A stretch of 42,152 bases of DNA from Myxococcaceae bacterium (GTDB taxonomy: Bacteria; Myxococcota; Myxococcia; Myxococcales; Myxococcaceae). The stretch covers positions 1-42,152 of the forward strand of contig JAIBBR010000032.1 of NCBI GenBank assembly GCA_019694575.1. Reading direction: 5' to 3'. A program made the position numbers and the translations under genes. Shown piece after piece: positions 8,891 through 17,276 of the stretch (positions are counted from its first letter, which is position 1; every line of letters begins with the position of its first letter). The notes below the pieces were generated by a model. That model was given only the letters and a program-made list of their open reading frames with translations. It was not told the DNA's origin and ran no database searches.

Positions 8891-10294
8891 TCAGCGTGCG
8901 CGACGCCGCGAGGCAAGCAACAGCACCAGGCCCACCAGCGACGCGGCAAAAGCCCCTGCCGTGCTCGACGAACAACCGCAGGCGCGCGGCTGCGCAGGGC
9001 CAAGCTGCCCACCCAGCATCGGCTCACTCTCACTGCCGGCATCGGCTTCGCCACCATCGACCGATTCGCCCGCATCAGCATCGACACCTGCGTCGGTCCC
9101 CGCATCTTCAGTGTCGACACCGGCGTCGACACCCGCGTCGTATTCACCCATGCCCGCATCGAACGGCCAGCCACCGTCATACGTATAACCGGTGGGCAGC
9201 AGGTCACTCTTCAAGAACGCCTCGAAAAAGGCGCACACTTGCGCGTTAGCGTCGGTAGACACTTCATGCAGGGGGCGCGTTGACAACCCCACTCGGCGAT
9301 CGGCCCCCAGCAAGGTGTACACCTCAACCGTGCGGTTCAACGGCCGCCATCGCTCGATTTTGTCTTCGGCGCCGCCTGCCACAAAGAAAGGCCGTGGAGC
9401 AATCAACGCATGAAGCTCGGTGAGATCGTGCCCTCCCTCGAAGAGAATTTTATAAGCACCCGTTCGAGGGTTGGTCGGGGTCACCAGGCCTTCAGTGCGC
9501 TGCATAGGCAAGGCAGGGTCGTAACCCAAATAGTGCGCCTCCCAATAGTTGGCGTTGGGGTGCGACTCGTCCCACACGATGTCGGGGTCAGACACCGCGA
9601 CGGCCGCGAAGGTGTCGTTCAGCGCACCTGCGAACAAAGCCCACTTGGCGCCGAACGAATGGCCCACCACCCCGACGCGCTGCGGGTCAACCTCTACCCG
9701 GGTGGCCAAGAAGTTGTAAAGCGTACCCGCGGCATAGGCGAGAAACGAGAGCGGCTGGCGCACACGAGGCCGCTCGGGGTCACCGGGCCCACCGCCCACG
9801 GCAAGCGCCACGAAGCCACGCTTCGCCAGCTGCCATGAAAAATCGACGCTGCCATTGCTGCTCGGCGCCAACCCCACGCTTTCGGCAGGCGTGTACCAAA
9901 AGTCGACTACGGCGGGAAATGGCCCGGTACCCGGCGGCACCAACAAGTAGCCCACAGTGCGGGCGTCGATAGTGTATTCGATCTCAATTTCATAACGCGT
10001 AATGCCTTCAGGCGTGATGACGGGGTTCTTGAGATCGAAAGCCGGGTGCGTCAGCGGCGCCGGCCACTGGCCCATGATGTCGAGCCAATAACTGCGCAGA
10101 CCTTGGCGGTGGGCGTACCACTCAGCGGGAGTGCTGATCGCGCCATGGTCGGCGTTCCACAGCAGTGTGGGGTAAGCCCCAAAGTCGTTTTGGTATGCAG
10201 CAGGAGTCGAAAAGTACGGCTCAATCACCGGCCAAGCAGCGTGCTCCGTCGGCAGCAATGCCACCGCCAGCCCCAACAAACTCCCGTACATCAT
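8891..10294 (-). CDS. Secreted alpha/beta hydrolase with MYXO-CTERM anchor
   Basis: A 467-residue exported hydrolase. ATG 10294 (or the adjacent ATG 10291) follows AAAAGGGGAACGCAG. A signal sequence is followed by an alpha/beta-hydrolase domain of the acetyl-xylan-esterase/dienelactone-hydrolase type: nucleophile elbow VVGHSFGAKW (S213), candidate acid D311 in GGAEDKIERW, and His343 in STRPLHEVS. Residues about 386-422 are a linker of DAG/DAGVDAG repeats. The tail is RACGCSSS, a hydrophobic helix and SRRRAR, the MYXO-CTERM pattern associated with processing and display at the cell surface. The substrate is unknown, probably an ester. It lies 34 bp downstream of the DUF1552 gene and likely belongs to that operon. 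Confidence 0.87.
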   Translation of the reverse strand: MMYGSLLGLAVALLPTEHAAWPVIEPYFSTPAAYQNDFGAYPTLLWNADHGAISTPAEWYAHRQGLRSYWLDIMGQWPAPLTHPAFDLKNPVITPEGITRYEIEIEYTIDARTVGYLLVPPGTGPFPAVVDFWYTPAESVGLAPSSNGSVDFSWQLAKRGFVALAVGGGPGDPERPRVRQPLSFLAYAAGTLYNFLATRVEVDPQRVGVVGHSFGAKWALFAGALNDTFAAVAVSDPDIVWDESHPNANYWEAHYLGYDPALPMQRTEGLVTPTNPRTGAYKILFEGGHDLTELHALIAPRPFFVAGGAEDKIERWRPLNRTVEVYTLLGADRRVGLSTRPLHEVSTDANAQVCAFFEAFLKSDLLPTGYTYDGGWPFDAGMGEYDAGVDAGVDTEDAGTDAGVDADAGESVDGGEADAGSESEPMLGGQLGPAQPRACGCSSSTAGAFAASLVGLVLLLASRRRAR

Positions 10295-10328
10295 TACTGC
10301 GTTCCCCTTTTGTTTACACGACTAACTT

Positions 10329-11774
10329 TTAGAACAAACCCGGCAGCGTGCCGGAGCTGTCACCGACCGACGGCGCTGCACCAAAAGCGCCCGAGATGGT
10401 CGCTAGCAAGTTTGCGTGGTTTGCGCCACCGAAGTCTCTCAGCTGGCCTGAAAGATGCCCTCCGCCCCGCCCTGCCAGCACGAGGGGAATGCGATCGCGA
10501 TCGTGGTTCTGACCATCGCGCAACCCACAGCCATAGAGACAAAGCGTGTTTTCAATCAACGGGCCATGTGCGTCGCTCGTACTCTTCAGCTTGCCAAGCA
10601 AATATGCGAGCTGGCTCGCTTGCCAGGTGTTGATCGTGTTCATCGCGTCTAAGAGATCGGCTCGCCCAGCGTAGTGGGAGATCTCATGATGCGGACCTAC
10701 CACCGAGGTATAGTTGCTCAGATTCACGTGCGTATTTTCATTGCCCAGCATCAACGATGACACCCGCGTCAGGTCGCATTGAAAAGCGACTACCATCATG
10801 TCGAGCATGTTGCGACAACGGGCCGATAGACTGCCACTTTGAGTGTTGTTGTCGCTGGTGTACCCCGCGTCGGCGAGCGTACTGCAGCTACCAGGCTGAA
10901 TCACCGTGCCCCCGTCGGTACCCCCCATCATGGTGTTGTTCTCGGCCGCCAATTCAGCAGCGACCTTGGCATCGAGCTGTGAAAGCGTGGTCGCGTACTC
11001 ATCGAGCTTGGCCTTGTCGCGCTTGCCGAGCTTCTTCGACAACGCGTCGAGATCGCCTTTCACCGCATCGACAATCGACTTGCGACGCTTGGCACGGGTC
11101 ATCATGCCCGGGTCGGAACCCGGCGGTGGCATCACCGGGTTCACCACGCCGTTGGTGGCGCCAAAGAGCATGTTGAAGACCTTGGCCGAGTTGTCGAGCC
11201 GGTCAGGTTGCGTGGTCTGCGAGCTGTAAGAGATCTGGGTCGCCATGTGCTCTTGACCGAAAAACGCGTCTTGCACGTCTGAACCGTTGGCCGGCTCAAC
11301 GCCCATCACCAACGACTTGATCGGGTTGTTGGTCGTCGCTGCGATCTGCTGGTCAACCGACGCCCCGGGCCGCGCGAGCCGCAACCCGGTGAAACGCCCT
11401 TTCCAGTCGATTGGCTGCCCTGTCAAAAAAGTCGGCGCGGCGTACCAATGTGACTGCGTCATTTCGGCGTTGAAAAGATCTAAATAGCCCTGGTTGGTCA
11501 ACCCGAGCATCGGGCTCACGTATTCTTTGTACGGCGCCAGCGGCTGCAACGCGGTCGAGAGCGCGTAACCTGCGCCCGAGCCAGTGCAGTGAAAGTTCTC
11601 ACCGGTGTCGCTCGACACCACGCCATTGGGAAACATAATTGCCACAAAGCGTTGGGGCGCTCCACTGGTAGCGGCTGAAGCAAAACGCGGCAACATCGCT
11701 TCGAGAAATGGCAGGGCAACGACAACACCTGCGCCGCGCAAAACAGTGCGTCGATGAAGTGGTTTGGTCAGCAC
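10329..11774 (-). CDS. DUF1552 protein with Tat-type leader
   Basis: A 481-residue protein of the DUF1552 family, common in Planctomycetes and Myxococcota. The GTG start has AAGGAG six bases upstream. The N-terminus KPLHRRTVLRGAGVVVALPF has a twin arginine and looks like a Tat signal, suggesting export in folded form. The body contains RFVAIMFPNGV and, near the end, LCLYGCGLRDGQNHDRDRIP and GGHLSGQLRDFGGANHAN, typical of the family. No biochemical role is established. It starts 13 bp after the DUF1592-type gene, its usual partner, and precedes the MYXO-CTERM hydrolase. Confidence 0.92.
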   Translation of the reverse strand: MLTKPLHRRTVLRGAGVVVALPFLEAMLPRFASAATSGAPQRFVAIMFPNGVVSSDTGENFHCTGSGAGYALSTALQPLAPYKEYVSPMLGLTNQGYLDLFNAEMTQSHWYAAPTFLTGQPIDWKGRFTGLRLARPGASVDQQIAATTNNPIKSLVMGVEPANGSDVQDAFFGQEHMATQISYSSQTTQPDRLDNSAKVFNMLFGATNGVVNPVMPPPGSDPGMMTRAKRRKSIVDAVKGDLDALSKKLGKRDKAKLDEYATTLSQLDAKVAAELAAENNTMMGGTDGGTVIQPGSCSTLADAGYTSDNNTQSGSLSARCRNMLDMMVVAFQCDLTRVSSLMLGNENTHVNLSNYTSVVGPHHEISHYAGRADLLDAMNTINTWQASQLAYLLGKLKSTSDAHGPLIENTLCLYGCGLRDGQNHDRDRIPLVLAGRGGGHLSGQLRDFGGANHANLLATISGAFGAAPSVGDSSGTLPGLF

Positions 11775-11787
11775 GGTGGCTCCTTGC

Positions 11788-13461
11788 CTATTCGTTGAAG
11801 GTGTTGAGTTGAAAGAGGTCGCTCTTCACAGTGGCGACGACAAAATCGACAAAGGTTTTGTCTTGCTTCACCGTTTCTACACCAAGCGCTTGGAACGAAC
11901 ATTCATCAGCCAAGGTGACAGCGCGACCAATGGCGTAGACCACCAGGTTACGGGTGATGCAGCGCTTGTAGTCGTCTTGCTCTTTGATGATCGCCACCAG
12001 TTCAGCCGAATTTTTAAAATCAACGCCTCGCAGCGAGCCACCCAAAACGATTTCGCGGCCGTTGGCGTACTTTTCGCGCACCCGGCCCAGTTGATCATAG
12101 TTCTCGAGACCGAGGCCAATGGGGTCCATCTCGGTGTGGCAACCCGCGCACTCCGGCTTGGCGCGGTGAACCGCCATGCGCTCGCGCATCGTGGCATTGG
12201 GGTCGGCCGACTGAGCAAAGAGCTTGGCGACGTCTGCGCTAAAGTCGGGCGTGCGCGGAGGGGTGCAGGTGATCAGCTTCAAGATCTTGTTGCCACGGCC
12301 CACCGGAGCCGAGTCGTCGGGCTTGGCGTTGAGCGTGAGAAACGACGCCTGGGTAATGAGGCCACGGCGGTCAGTGCCTTCAAGGCTGACCTTGGTCAGG
12401 TCGGCGCCAGTCACGCCGGCGATGCCGTAATGATTGGCCAACCGCTCATTGATGAACGAATAGTCAGCACCGAGCAGGTCCATCATGCTTTGATTGTCGC
12501 GAAAAACATGCGAAGCGAGCGCCCGGGTTTCGGCGATGAACTCGGCGCGCATCGTATCGTCGAGGCCGATGCGGCTCACTGAGACCGTCGAAGTGAGGCG
12601 ATCGATGCCGAGCCACTGACCGATGAACGTGTTGACGAACCGGGCCGCGCGCGGGTCAGCCAGCATGCGGGTGATCTCGGCACGCAGCGCCGTGTCATTG
12701 GCGAACAGGTTGGCGTCAGCCGCGTTGAGCAATTGCTCATCGGGTGCGCTGCTCCAAAGGAAATAAGCAAGCCGCGTCGCCAACTCTGAAGGAGCGAGGC
12801 GAACCACGTCACCTTGCACTGCCTCGCCGCCGGTTGCCGTGCGGAACAAGAAACGGGGCGACAACAACGTGCGGGCATAGACGGTGCCGAGCGCGTCGTC
12901 GAAAGAGTCACCCGCGGCGCGCTGTGAGTCGAAGAGCGCCACATGGCTAGAGAGATCGCTTGAAGCCACGGTGGTGCGGTAAGCGCGGCGCATCAACTTG
13001 CTGATCAAATCGCGCGCGCAGGCGGAGTCTTGGGTGCCGCTCACGCACTTGAAAGCCGCGGTATCGGCAGCGGCGGCGGCTGCCACTGCACCTTCGATCG
13101 CCTGCAAGGCCTTCTCGGCGTACTCGGGGCTAAACGTCAAAAAGTCACCGTTGTTGGCGTAGCCTTCGGTGCTGGCCACGTCGGGCGGCAAGTCAGCTGC
13201 CACCGACGACACGCCCAACAAGTCTTGCAGCGAGTAGATCAATTCTGCGTTGCCGAGCTTGCGCAAAGTGGAGTGCACCGTGGGCGCTGGCGGGCGATCA
13301 GCGCAGACCTCAGAGAACGAAATTGGCTTTTCGTCAGTCGGCCCCGTGGCAACCTGCACCGGCGCCACGGGAAAAACCACATTGCCGTTACACGCCGACA
13401 CCAGCATCGCCAGCGCCGCCCACCCACCCCACCTGTCGAGTCTGTTCGCGCTCAAGTGCAT
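11788..13461 (-). CDS. DUF1592/DUF1588 multidomain lipoprotein with CxxCH motif
   Basis: A 557-residue predicted lipoprotein (lipobox VSAC, Cys24). Domains in order, judged by characteristic stretches: DUF1587 (LRKLGNAELIYSLQDLLG, about 66-125), DUF1595 (LMRRAYRTT ... LLSPRFLFRT, about 147-207), DUF1592 (ELATRLAYFLWSSAPDEQLL ... FIGQWLG, about 220-290), DUF1588 (YSFINERLANHYGI ... RRGLITQASFL), and DUF1585 at the C-terminus. The segment PECAGCHTEMDPIGLGLENY contains CAGCH, a possible c-type heme site conserved in this family. The family is usually next to DUF1552, as here. Proposed links to periplasmic redox or polymer breakdown are not established. AGGATCGCT before the ATG is the likely ribosome site. 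Confidence 0.92.
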   Translation of the reverse strand: MHLSANRLDRWGGWAALAMLVSACNGNVVFPVAPVQVATGPTDEKPISFSEVCADRPPAPTVHSTLRKLGNAELIYSLQDLLGVSSVAADLPPDVASTEGYANNGDFLTFSPEYAEKALQAIEGAVAAAAAADTAAFKCVSGTQDSACARDLISKLMRRAYRTTVASSDLSSHVALFDSQRAAGDSFDDALGTVYARTLLSPRFLFRTATGGEAVQGDVVRLAPSELATRLAYFLWSSAPDEQLLNAADANLFANDTALRAEITRMLADPRAARFVNTFIGQWLGIDRLTSTVSVSRIGLDDTMRAEFIAETRALASHVFRDNQSMMDLLGADYSFINERLANHYGIAGVTGADLTKVSLEGTDRRGLITQASFLTLNAKPDDSAPVGRGNKILKLITCTPPRTPDFSADVAKLFAQSADPNATMRERMAVHRAKPECAGCHTEMDPIGLGLENYDQLGRVREKYANGREIVLGGSLRGVDFKNSAELVAIIKEQDDYKRCITRNLVVYAIGRAVTLADECSFQALGVETVKQDKTFVDFVVATVKSDLFQLNTFNE

Positions 13462-13776
13462 AGCGATCCTAATTTCAATAAATGAGCCATCTTACACCCC
13501 CTCAATGCGTCGGCATTTCAATGATTTAGCGCAGAATCAGTGGCGTTGTCGCTACAAGACGTGGTCTCTAAGTTTCCACACCCAAACTGGCTTTACGCAG
13601 TGATCATTTTTTAGAGAGCGTCAAGCGAATGATTTACCAGACGGTCAGCCTTTGCGCATCGTTGTCGGTAGCTCACCCGCATTCGCCCACACACGCGGGC
13701 GCGATGGCATTTTGAGCACTGGCCAACGCCCATCACCTTTAGATATTTTTGGGTGAACAAAGGGGAGAACAAACAC
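13462..13776. other. 315-bp divergent intergenic region
   Basis: The longest gap in the window that lacks a gene on either strand, between the divergent DUF1592 gene and the coiled-coil protein gene. It is richer in A/T than the coding flanks and should contain promoters for both. Apart from the weak minus-strand hexamers and the AAAGGGGAG ribosome site at 13759-13767, no small ORF with a ribosome site, RNA fold or repeat was recognised. The TTTAGATATTTTT stretch (13738-13750) is a candidate plus-strand -10 area without a properly spaced -35. Confidence 0.4.
13477..13505 (-). promoter_or_regulatory. Possible sigma70-type promoter for the DUF1592 operon
   Basis: On the minus strand TTGAGG (13505-13500) and TTTATT (13482-13477) are separated by 17 bp. 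Each matches the consensus at four of six positions. Transcription would begin about 9 bases before the ATG, at the edge of the ribosome site, which is unusually short. Weak evidence. Confidence 0.22.
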
Positions 13777-14292
13777 ATGGCCATCTTTGGATCAAAGAAG
13801 GACAACCCGGGCGGCGGTGGAGAAAACGCGGTCGGTATTCAAACCGGCCGGTTTGAATCTCCGTTCGCGGGCCCTGGCGGTGCAGAGGCGCTGAAGGCAG
13901 CGGCGAAAGCTGCGGCGCAAGCGGCTCCTCCTGCGGCCGCGGCACCGAAAGCGGCGCCGACCTTCGGAATCGAAGAGACCATTCAGCTGATGCGCACCTT
14001 GCCGACCGATCAGAACGTCGACTTGGTGATGATCGTCGTGAAGACCACGCTGGCCAGCCTCAAGGTCAACGTTCAAGACATCATCGCCGATGCGGCCCGC
14101 CGCCAAGGTGAGCTCGAAACGCGCGTGGCCACGTTGAAGAGCGAGATCGCGAATTTTGAAAAAGAGATCGAAAACCGCCGCAAAGAAATTGGCTCACTCG
14201 AGGCGACCCACGCTGAGACCACCAAGGTCAAGGGCCACCTGGAGCGCGCACCTGCCGATGCCGGCCGCCCGTTGAAGGCCGCCGGCACCTAA
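13777..14292 (+). CDS. Conserved hypothetical protein, Ala/Pro linker plus coiled coil
   Basis: A 171-residue cytoplasmic protein without signal or membrane segment. ATG 13777 is chosen because AAAGGGGAG lies just upstream; the in-frame GTG at 13753 would read through that ribosome site. A short N-terminal tail (MAIFGSKKDNPGGGGE) is followed by an Ala/Pro-rich linker (about 36-60), a compact segment FGIEETIQLMRTLPTDQNVD (about 62-81), VKTTLASLKVNVQDIIADAA, and a heptad-like coiled coil (about 105-155) rich in Glu, Lys and Arg. The fold suggests a scaffold or oligomerising protein. I do not recognise a named family. It is monocistronic and faces the beta-propeller gene 6 bp away. Confidence 0.8.
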   Translation: MAIFGSKKDNPGGGGENAVGIQTGRFESPFAGPGGAEALKAAAKAAAQAAPPAAAAPKAAPTFGIEETIQLMRTLPTDQNVDLVMIVVKTTLASLKVNVQDIIADAARRQGELETRVATLKSEIANFEKEIENRRKEIGSLEATHAETTKVKGHLERAPADAGRPLKAAGT

Positions 14293-14298
14293 ACTGTT

Positions 14299-15453
14299 TT
14301 AGTTTTCAGGCTTCGCTGAAATCTGCAGGACGCGAGAGGTCTTCTCGTCGACCACGTACAGGCGGCCTTGGGCGTCAAACTCGATGCCCATCAGGCTGCC
14401 TGGCATCACTTCTGATGACAAATCTAAATAGTCGACCAGCTGGGCGTTGGCGTCAAAAGCCAACACCTGCGAAGTCTCGTTGTCGGAAACGAAAACCAAC
14501 CCATCGCGCAACGCCAAGCCCGACGGCTTTTTCAGGTTCGCGTCGACAAACGTGGCGATCACCGCGTCATTGACGCGGTACTGAGGGCAGCCGTCGTAGT
14601 TGGGGTTGAGCGACGCTCCCGCTTTGCCGCTGTCGGTCTTGAGCACCGCAACGCGGTGGTTGCCGGTGTCAGCGATATAGAGCAGCTTGGTTTTTTGATC
14701 GAACTCCATGTGCGAGCTGACACCGCGCGTGTAGAGAACCTGCCCTTCGACATAGCGGCCAATGAAACCGTCAGAATGATCAGCACCGCCTGGGCCGTGA
14801 TCTGACGCGAAGTCATAACGGGTGATTGAATTGTGGTACCCGTCGAATACCCAGTAAATATTCATGCGCTCCCAAGCGATGCCTACCGCGTTCGGGCTGT
14901 TGTGCAACATGTCGTAGTGCGAGGCATGACCGCCTTCAAACGACGAGTCGGTCGACCACAGCGTGGGCCCCATGAAGTCAGCCGGGGTGCTGGGCTGGGT
15001 GACGCGATCTTCTTCGTGCACCGTCGCCATGCGGCCGGCTTGACCGAACGCCATGGCCGCCGGGCGCGGCATGAAGTGCTCGCTGCCAGGGCCGCTCTTT
15101 TTGAGTTTGGTCTGTTGCGGCGTGCCGGCGTTCTTCAAAATCACCATCGAATTGTCGGCGTAGTTGGGTACCCACAAATCGCTCGGCGACTCGGGGTCGA
15201 ACGCCAAATCACGGGGGTGGTTGAGGCCTTCAGCCGGGCCGGCGAACGGTTTGATCACGACTGAGGCCGCGGTGTGCACGCCTTTACCCAACACCGCGAC
15301 GCCGGTCTTAGGAAGCTGACCTGCATCGAGCACCTTGTCGTTGCCAGCATCAGCGTTGTTACCAGCATCGGCGGTGACGTCGTTCGGCAGCTGTTCGCCA
15401 CATGCCGCAAGAAGCAGCAAAGCAGTGAGACCCACACGTGTGAAAACGTTCAT
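14299..15453 (-). CDS. Beta-propeller (NHL/SMP-30-like) lipoprotein
   Basis: A 384-residue lipoprotein. ATG 15453 has an excellent ribosome site (AAAGGAGG, seven bases away); the TTG one codon earlier is not needed. The leader ends LLLLAACGEQ, a lipobox. A DAG-containing linker follows (ADAGNNADAGN). Repeated strands such as LNHPRDLAFDPESPSDLWVP, FDQKTKLLYIADTGNHRVAV, KPSGLALRDGLVFVSDNETS and GIEFDAQGRLYVVDEKTSRV are blades of an NHL/SMP-30-type beta-propeller. Such propellers bind partners or, in some families, hydrolyse lactones. No catalytic set is evident. It probably sits on the periplasmic side of a membrane. Confidence 0.87.
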   Translation of the reverse strand: MNVFTRVGLTALLLLAACGEQLPNDVTADAGNNADAGNDKVLDAGQLPKTGVAVLGKGVHTAASVVIKPFAGPAEGLNHPRDLAFDPESPSDLWVPNYADNSMVILKNAGTPQQTKLKKSGPGSEHFMPRPAAMAFGQAGRMATVHEEDRVTQPSTPADFMGPTLWSTDSSFEGGHASHYDMLHNSPNAVGIAWERMNIYWVFDGYHNSITRYDFASDHGPGGADHSDGFIGRYVEGQVLYTRGVSSHMEFDQKTKLLYIADTGNHRVAVLKTDSGKAGASLNPNYDGCPQYRVNDAVIATFVDANLKKPSGLALRDGLVFVSDNETSQVLAFDANAQLVDYLDLSSEVMPGSLMGIEFDAQGRLYVVDEKTSRVLQISAKPEN

Positions 15454-15578
15454 CAAGACCCTCCTTTGGGCGCCGACGACGTAGCACGCCCAAGGAGTGA
15501 AAGAACAGTTGGCGCTCGCGTTAAACAGGAGTGATCAGGGGCCTGATTTTGTACCGAGAAAAGCGCTATTGAGAGCCG

Positions 15579-16049
15579 ATGCGCACACCCTTTATCGTTC
15601 ACATCACCGACGTCGCCGAAGAAGAAGGCAGTTACCCTGCCCCCTTCGACCAAGAGAAGCTCTCTCTGGGGCGAAACCTGGGCAAAGCCGCAGGTAGCGT
15701 GAACGTGGGCATGTGGCACGAGCGCATTCCTCCCGGGCGTCGCACCAGCTTCACCCATGCCCATTCGCATGAAGAAGAGCTGATCTATGTGCTTGAGGGC
15801 ACCTGCGCGCTTCTTATCTCTCAGCCGGGCAAAGAGCCGGTTGAAGTGGCGGTGCGTGCAGGTCACACGATCAGCTTTCCAGCAGGTACAGGCATCGCGC
15901 ATTCGGCGATCAACCGCGGCACTGAAGACTGCATGCTGCTTTGTTTCGGAGAACGTAAACCGGGAATCGATCGCTGCCTTTACACTGACGGCGAGTATCA
16001 ACAATGGGCCTTGGCGAACCGGCCCGACCGAACCTGGTCCGGCCCATAG
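15579..16049 (+). CDS. Cupin-domain protein
   Basis: A 156-residue small beta-barrel (cupin) protein. Cupin motif 1 is seen in THAHSHEEELIYVLEG (His, His and Glu metal ligands) and motif 2 in GHTISFPAGTGIAHSAIN (His ligand), so it likely binds a divalent metal. The ending PGIDRCLYTDGEYQQWALAN resembles cupins annotated as sugar- or auxin-binding-like, but no reaction can be assigned. No signal peptide is present. It is a single-gene unit whose stop lies three bases from the stop of the opposing gene. Confidence 0.88.
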   Translation: MRTPFIVHITDVAEEEGSYPAPFDQEKLSLGRNLGKAAGSVNVGMWHERIPPGRRTSFTHAHSHEEELIYVLEGTCALLISQPGKEPVEVAVRAGHTISFPAGTGIAHSAINRGTEDCMLLCFGERKPGIDRCLYTDGEYQQWALANRPDRTWSGP

Positions 16050-16052
16050 GGC

Positions 16053-16571
16053 TTACTTGAACTGCACACTGCCCACGAAGCGCGCGTGCTCGGCGTCGAG
16101 GGGCTTCTTCACGGTGTGAAAGGTGATCAGCTGAAAGAGCCGGCCTTTGTATGTCAGCACCCGGCCCGACATTTTGCGCCCGTCGGTATGGCGAGCGGTG
16201 AAGTCACGCGCCGGCAACGGCTTACCGCTGATAATGAGCGTGATCTCCGCCTCGGTAAGCAAACTGAATTCTTCGGGCACGAGCAGGTCCATCTGCACTT
16301 GGCGCAGCTGTTCGGCTGACAGCTCGCGCGCTTTGCTGCGCACGTCTTCGGGTGGGCTGGTGACCGAAAGCCACGTTTCCCACTTGCGGCCATCGGGCTG
16401 GGTGACAGCCGCTTGGTAAATTGTGGTGCCGGGATCATCAGGCAGCACGCCCGATACCGGCACCTGGGGAAACTGTGCACTGAACACAGCTTCGTCGACG
16501 GTCACCCACTTCGTGGGAGCAGCGCTGACGACGATGGCGGCAAGGAGCATGAGCATGGCAAAAGGTGTCAC
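16053..16571 (-). CDS. Small exported hypothetical protein
   Basis: A 172-residue protein with a GTG start and a cleavable leader (MTPFAMLMLLAAIVVSAAPT). The mature part has alternating strands and helices: WVTVDEAVFSAQFPQVPVSG near the start, a Lys/Arg/Glu-rich helix (about 75-95), and KMSGRVLTYKGRLFQLITFH near the end. The shape, one beta-sheet packed against helices, resembles PsbP/DUF1795-like small periplasmic proteins, which is a guess from pattern. ATG codons at residues 6 and 8 are alternative starts with shorter leaders. Divergent from the lipoprotein gene at 16698. Confidence 0.75.
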   Translation of the reverse strand: MTPFAMLMLLAAIVVSAAPTKWVTVDEAVFSAQFPQVPVSGVLPDDPGTTIYQAAVTQPDGRKWETWLSVTSPPEDVRSKARELSAEQLRQVQMDLLVPEEFSLLTEAEITLIISGKPLPARDFTARHTDGRKMSGRVLTYKGRLFQLITFHTVKKPLDAEHARFVGSVQFK

Positions 16572-16697
16572 ACTTTTTACGCAGAAACGGGCTCACTTTT
16601 CTGAGGAAACTGACGAAAAGCGGGTGTCGCTTCATTCGTCATCTCGAGTGAAATCAGTTGGTTACGTTTGGTTCTGTGCTTGCAAAAACCGGCGACC

Positions 16698-17276
16698 ATG
16701 AAAACCAAAAAATACACCGCGCTGCTGATGCTGGCCATGGGCTGCAGTCCCTTGATCTTGAACAACAACCCCGATGGCGGCCCGCCATGCAACCCCGGAG
16801 AAGTCGTGGCCACCCTGTCTTCAGTGACCATGGCCCAAGACTGCCCAGACCCTGACCCCAAGTCGCTTGCCGATTCCACCTCTGGCGCCTGCGCTCCTGG
16901 AAGCCAGTGCCAACCGATGTGCCGCCAGTCGAGCATGCAGCTTTCATTCGAGTCATCGCAAAGCACCGCGGCGAAAATCGAAATTCATGAAGTGCGGGTG
17001 TTCAACAACGAGACGCACCTCTTTCTCTACAAAATGGCACGCCGCGCTCCCACCCAATGGAAGATCGACAAGTACGTGAGCTGGGACGAGACGGTGCCTG
17101 CCACCACCACGCTGAAGACCAGCTACAAGCTGTCGCCCTTGAACAACGCGTCGTTGCATGACGCGAGCAGGCTCACATTTCCCGGCGTTTTTCTGATCGA
17201 AGTTGATGTGGCGATCGACGGTGTGGTGCAGACCTTGTCGGTTGAAGCGCAGCGCGAACCCGAGATCACAACCTGA
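16698..17276 (+). CDS. Lipoprotein, partner of the downstream cytochrome
   Basis: A 192-residue predicted lipoprotein. ATG 16698 begins MKTKKYTALLMLAMGCSP with lipobox AMGC; upstream in-frame starts would spoil the leader. The first 75 mature residues are Cys/Pro-rich (PCNPGE, DCPDPD, GACAPGSQCQPMCRQ). The rest looks like a beta-sandwich (IEIHEVRVFNNETHLFLYKM; FPGVFLIEVDVAIDG). No family is recognised. The following cytochrome gene begins at or across its stop codon, suggesting joint translation and perhaps a complex in the periplasm. Confidence 0.8.
   Translation: MKTKKYTALLMLAMGCSPLILNNNPDGGPPCNPGEVVATLSSVTMAQDCPDPDPKSLADSTSGACAPGSQCQPMCRQSSMQLSFESSQSTAAKIEIHEVRVFNNETHLFLYKMARRAPTQWKIDKYVSWDETVPATTTLKTSYKLSPLNNASLHDASRLTFPGVFLIEVDVAIDGVVQTLSVEAQREPEITT

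Noticed and set aside
13712-13745. TTGAGC and TAGATA as a plus-strand promoter for the coiled-coil gene
   Set aside because: The spacing is 22 bp, well beyond the usual 16-18 bp.
14286-14306. AAACT/AGTTT palindrome between two convergent genes as a bidirectional terminator
   Set aside because: The stem is five weak A/T-rich pairs and overlaps both gene ends. Its stability is too low to support the call.
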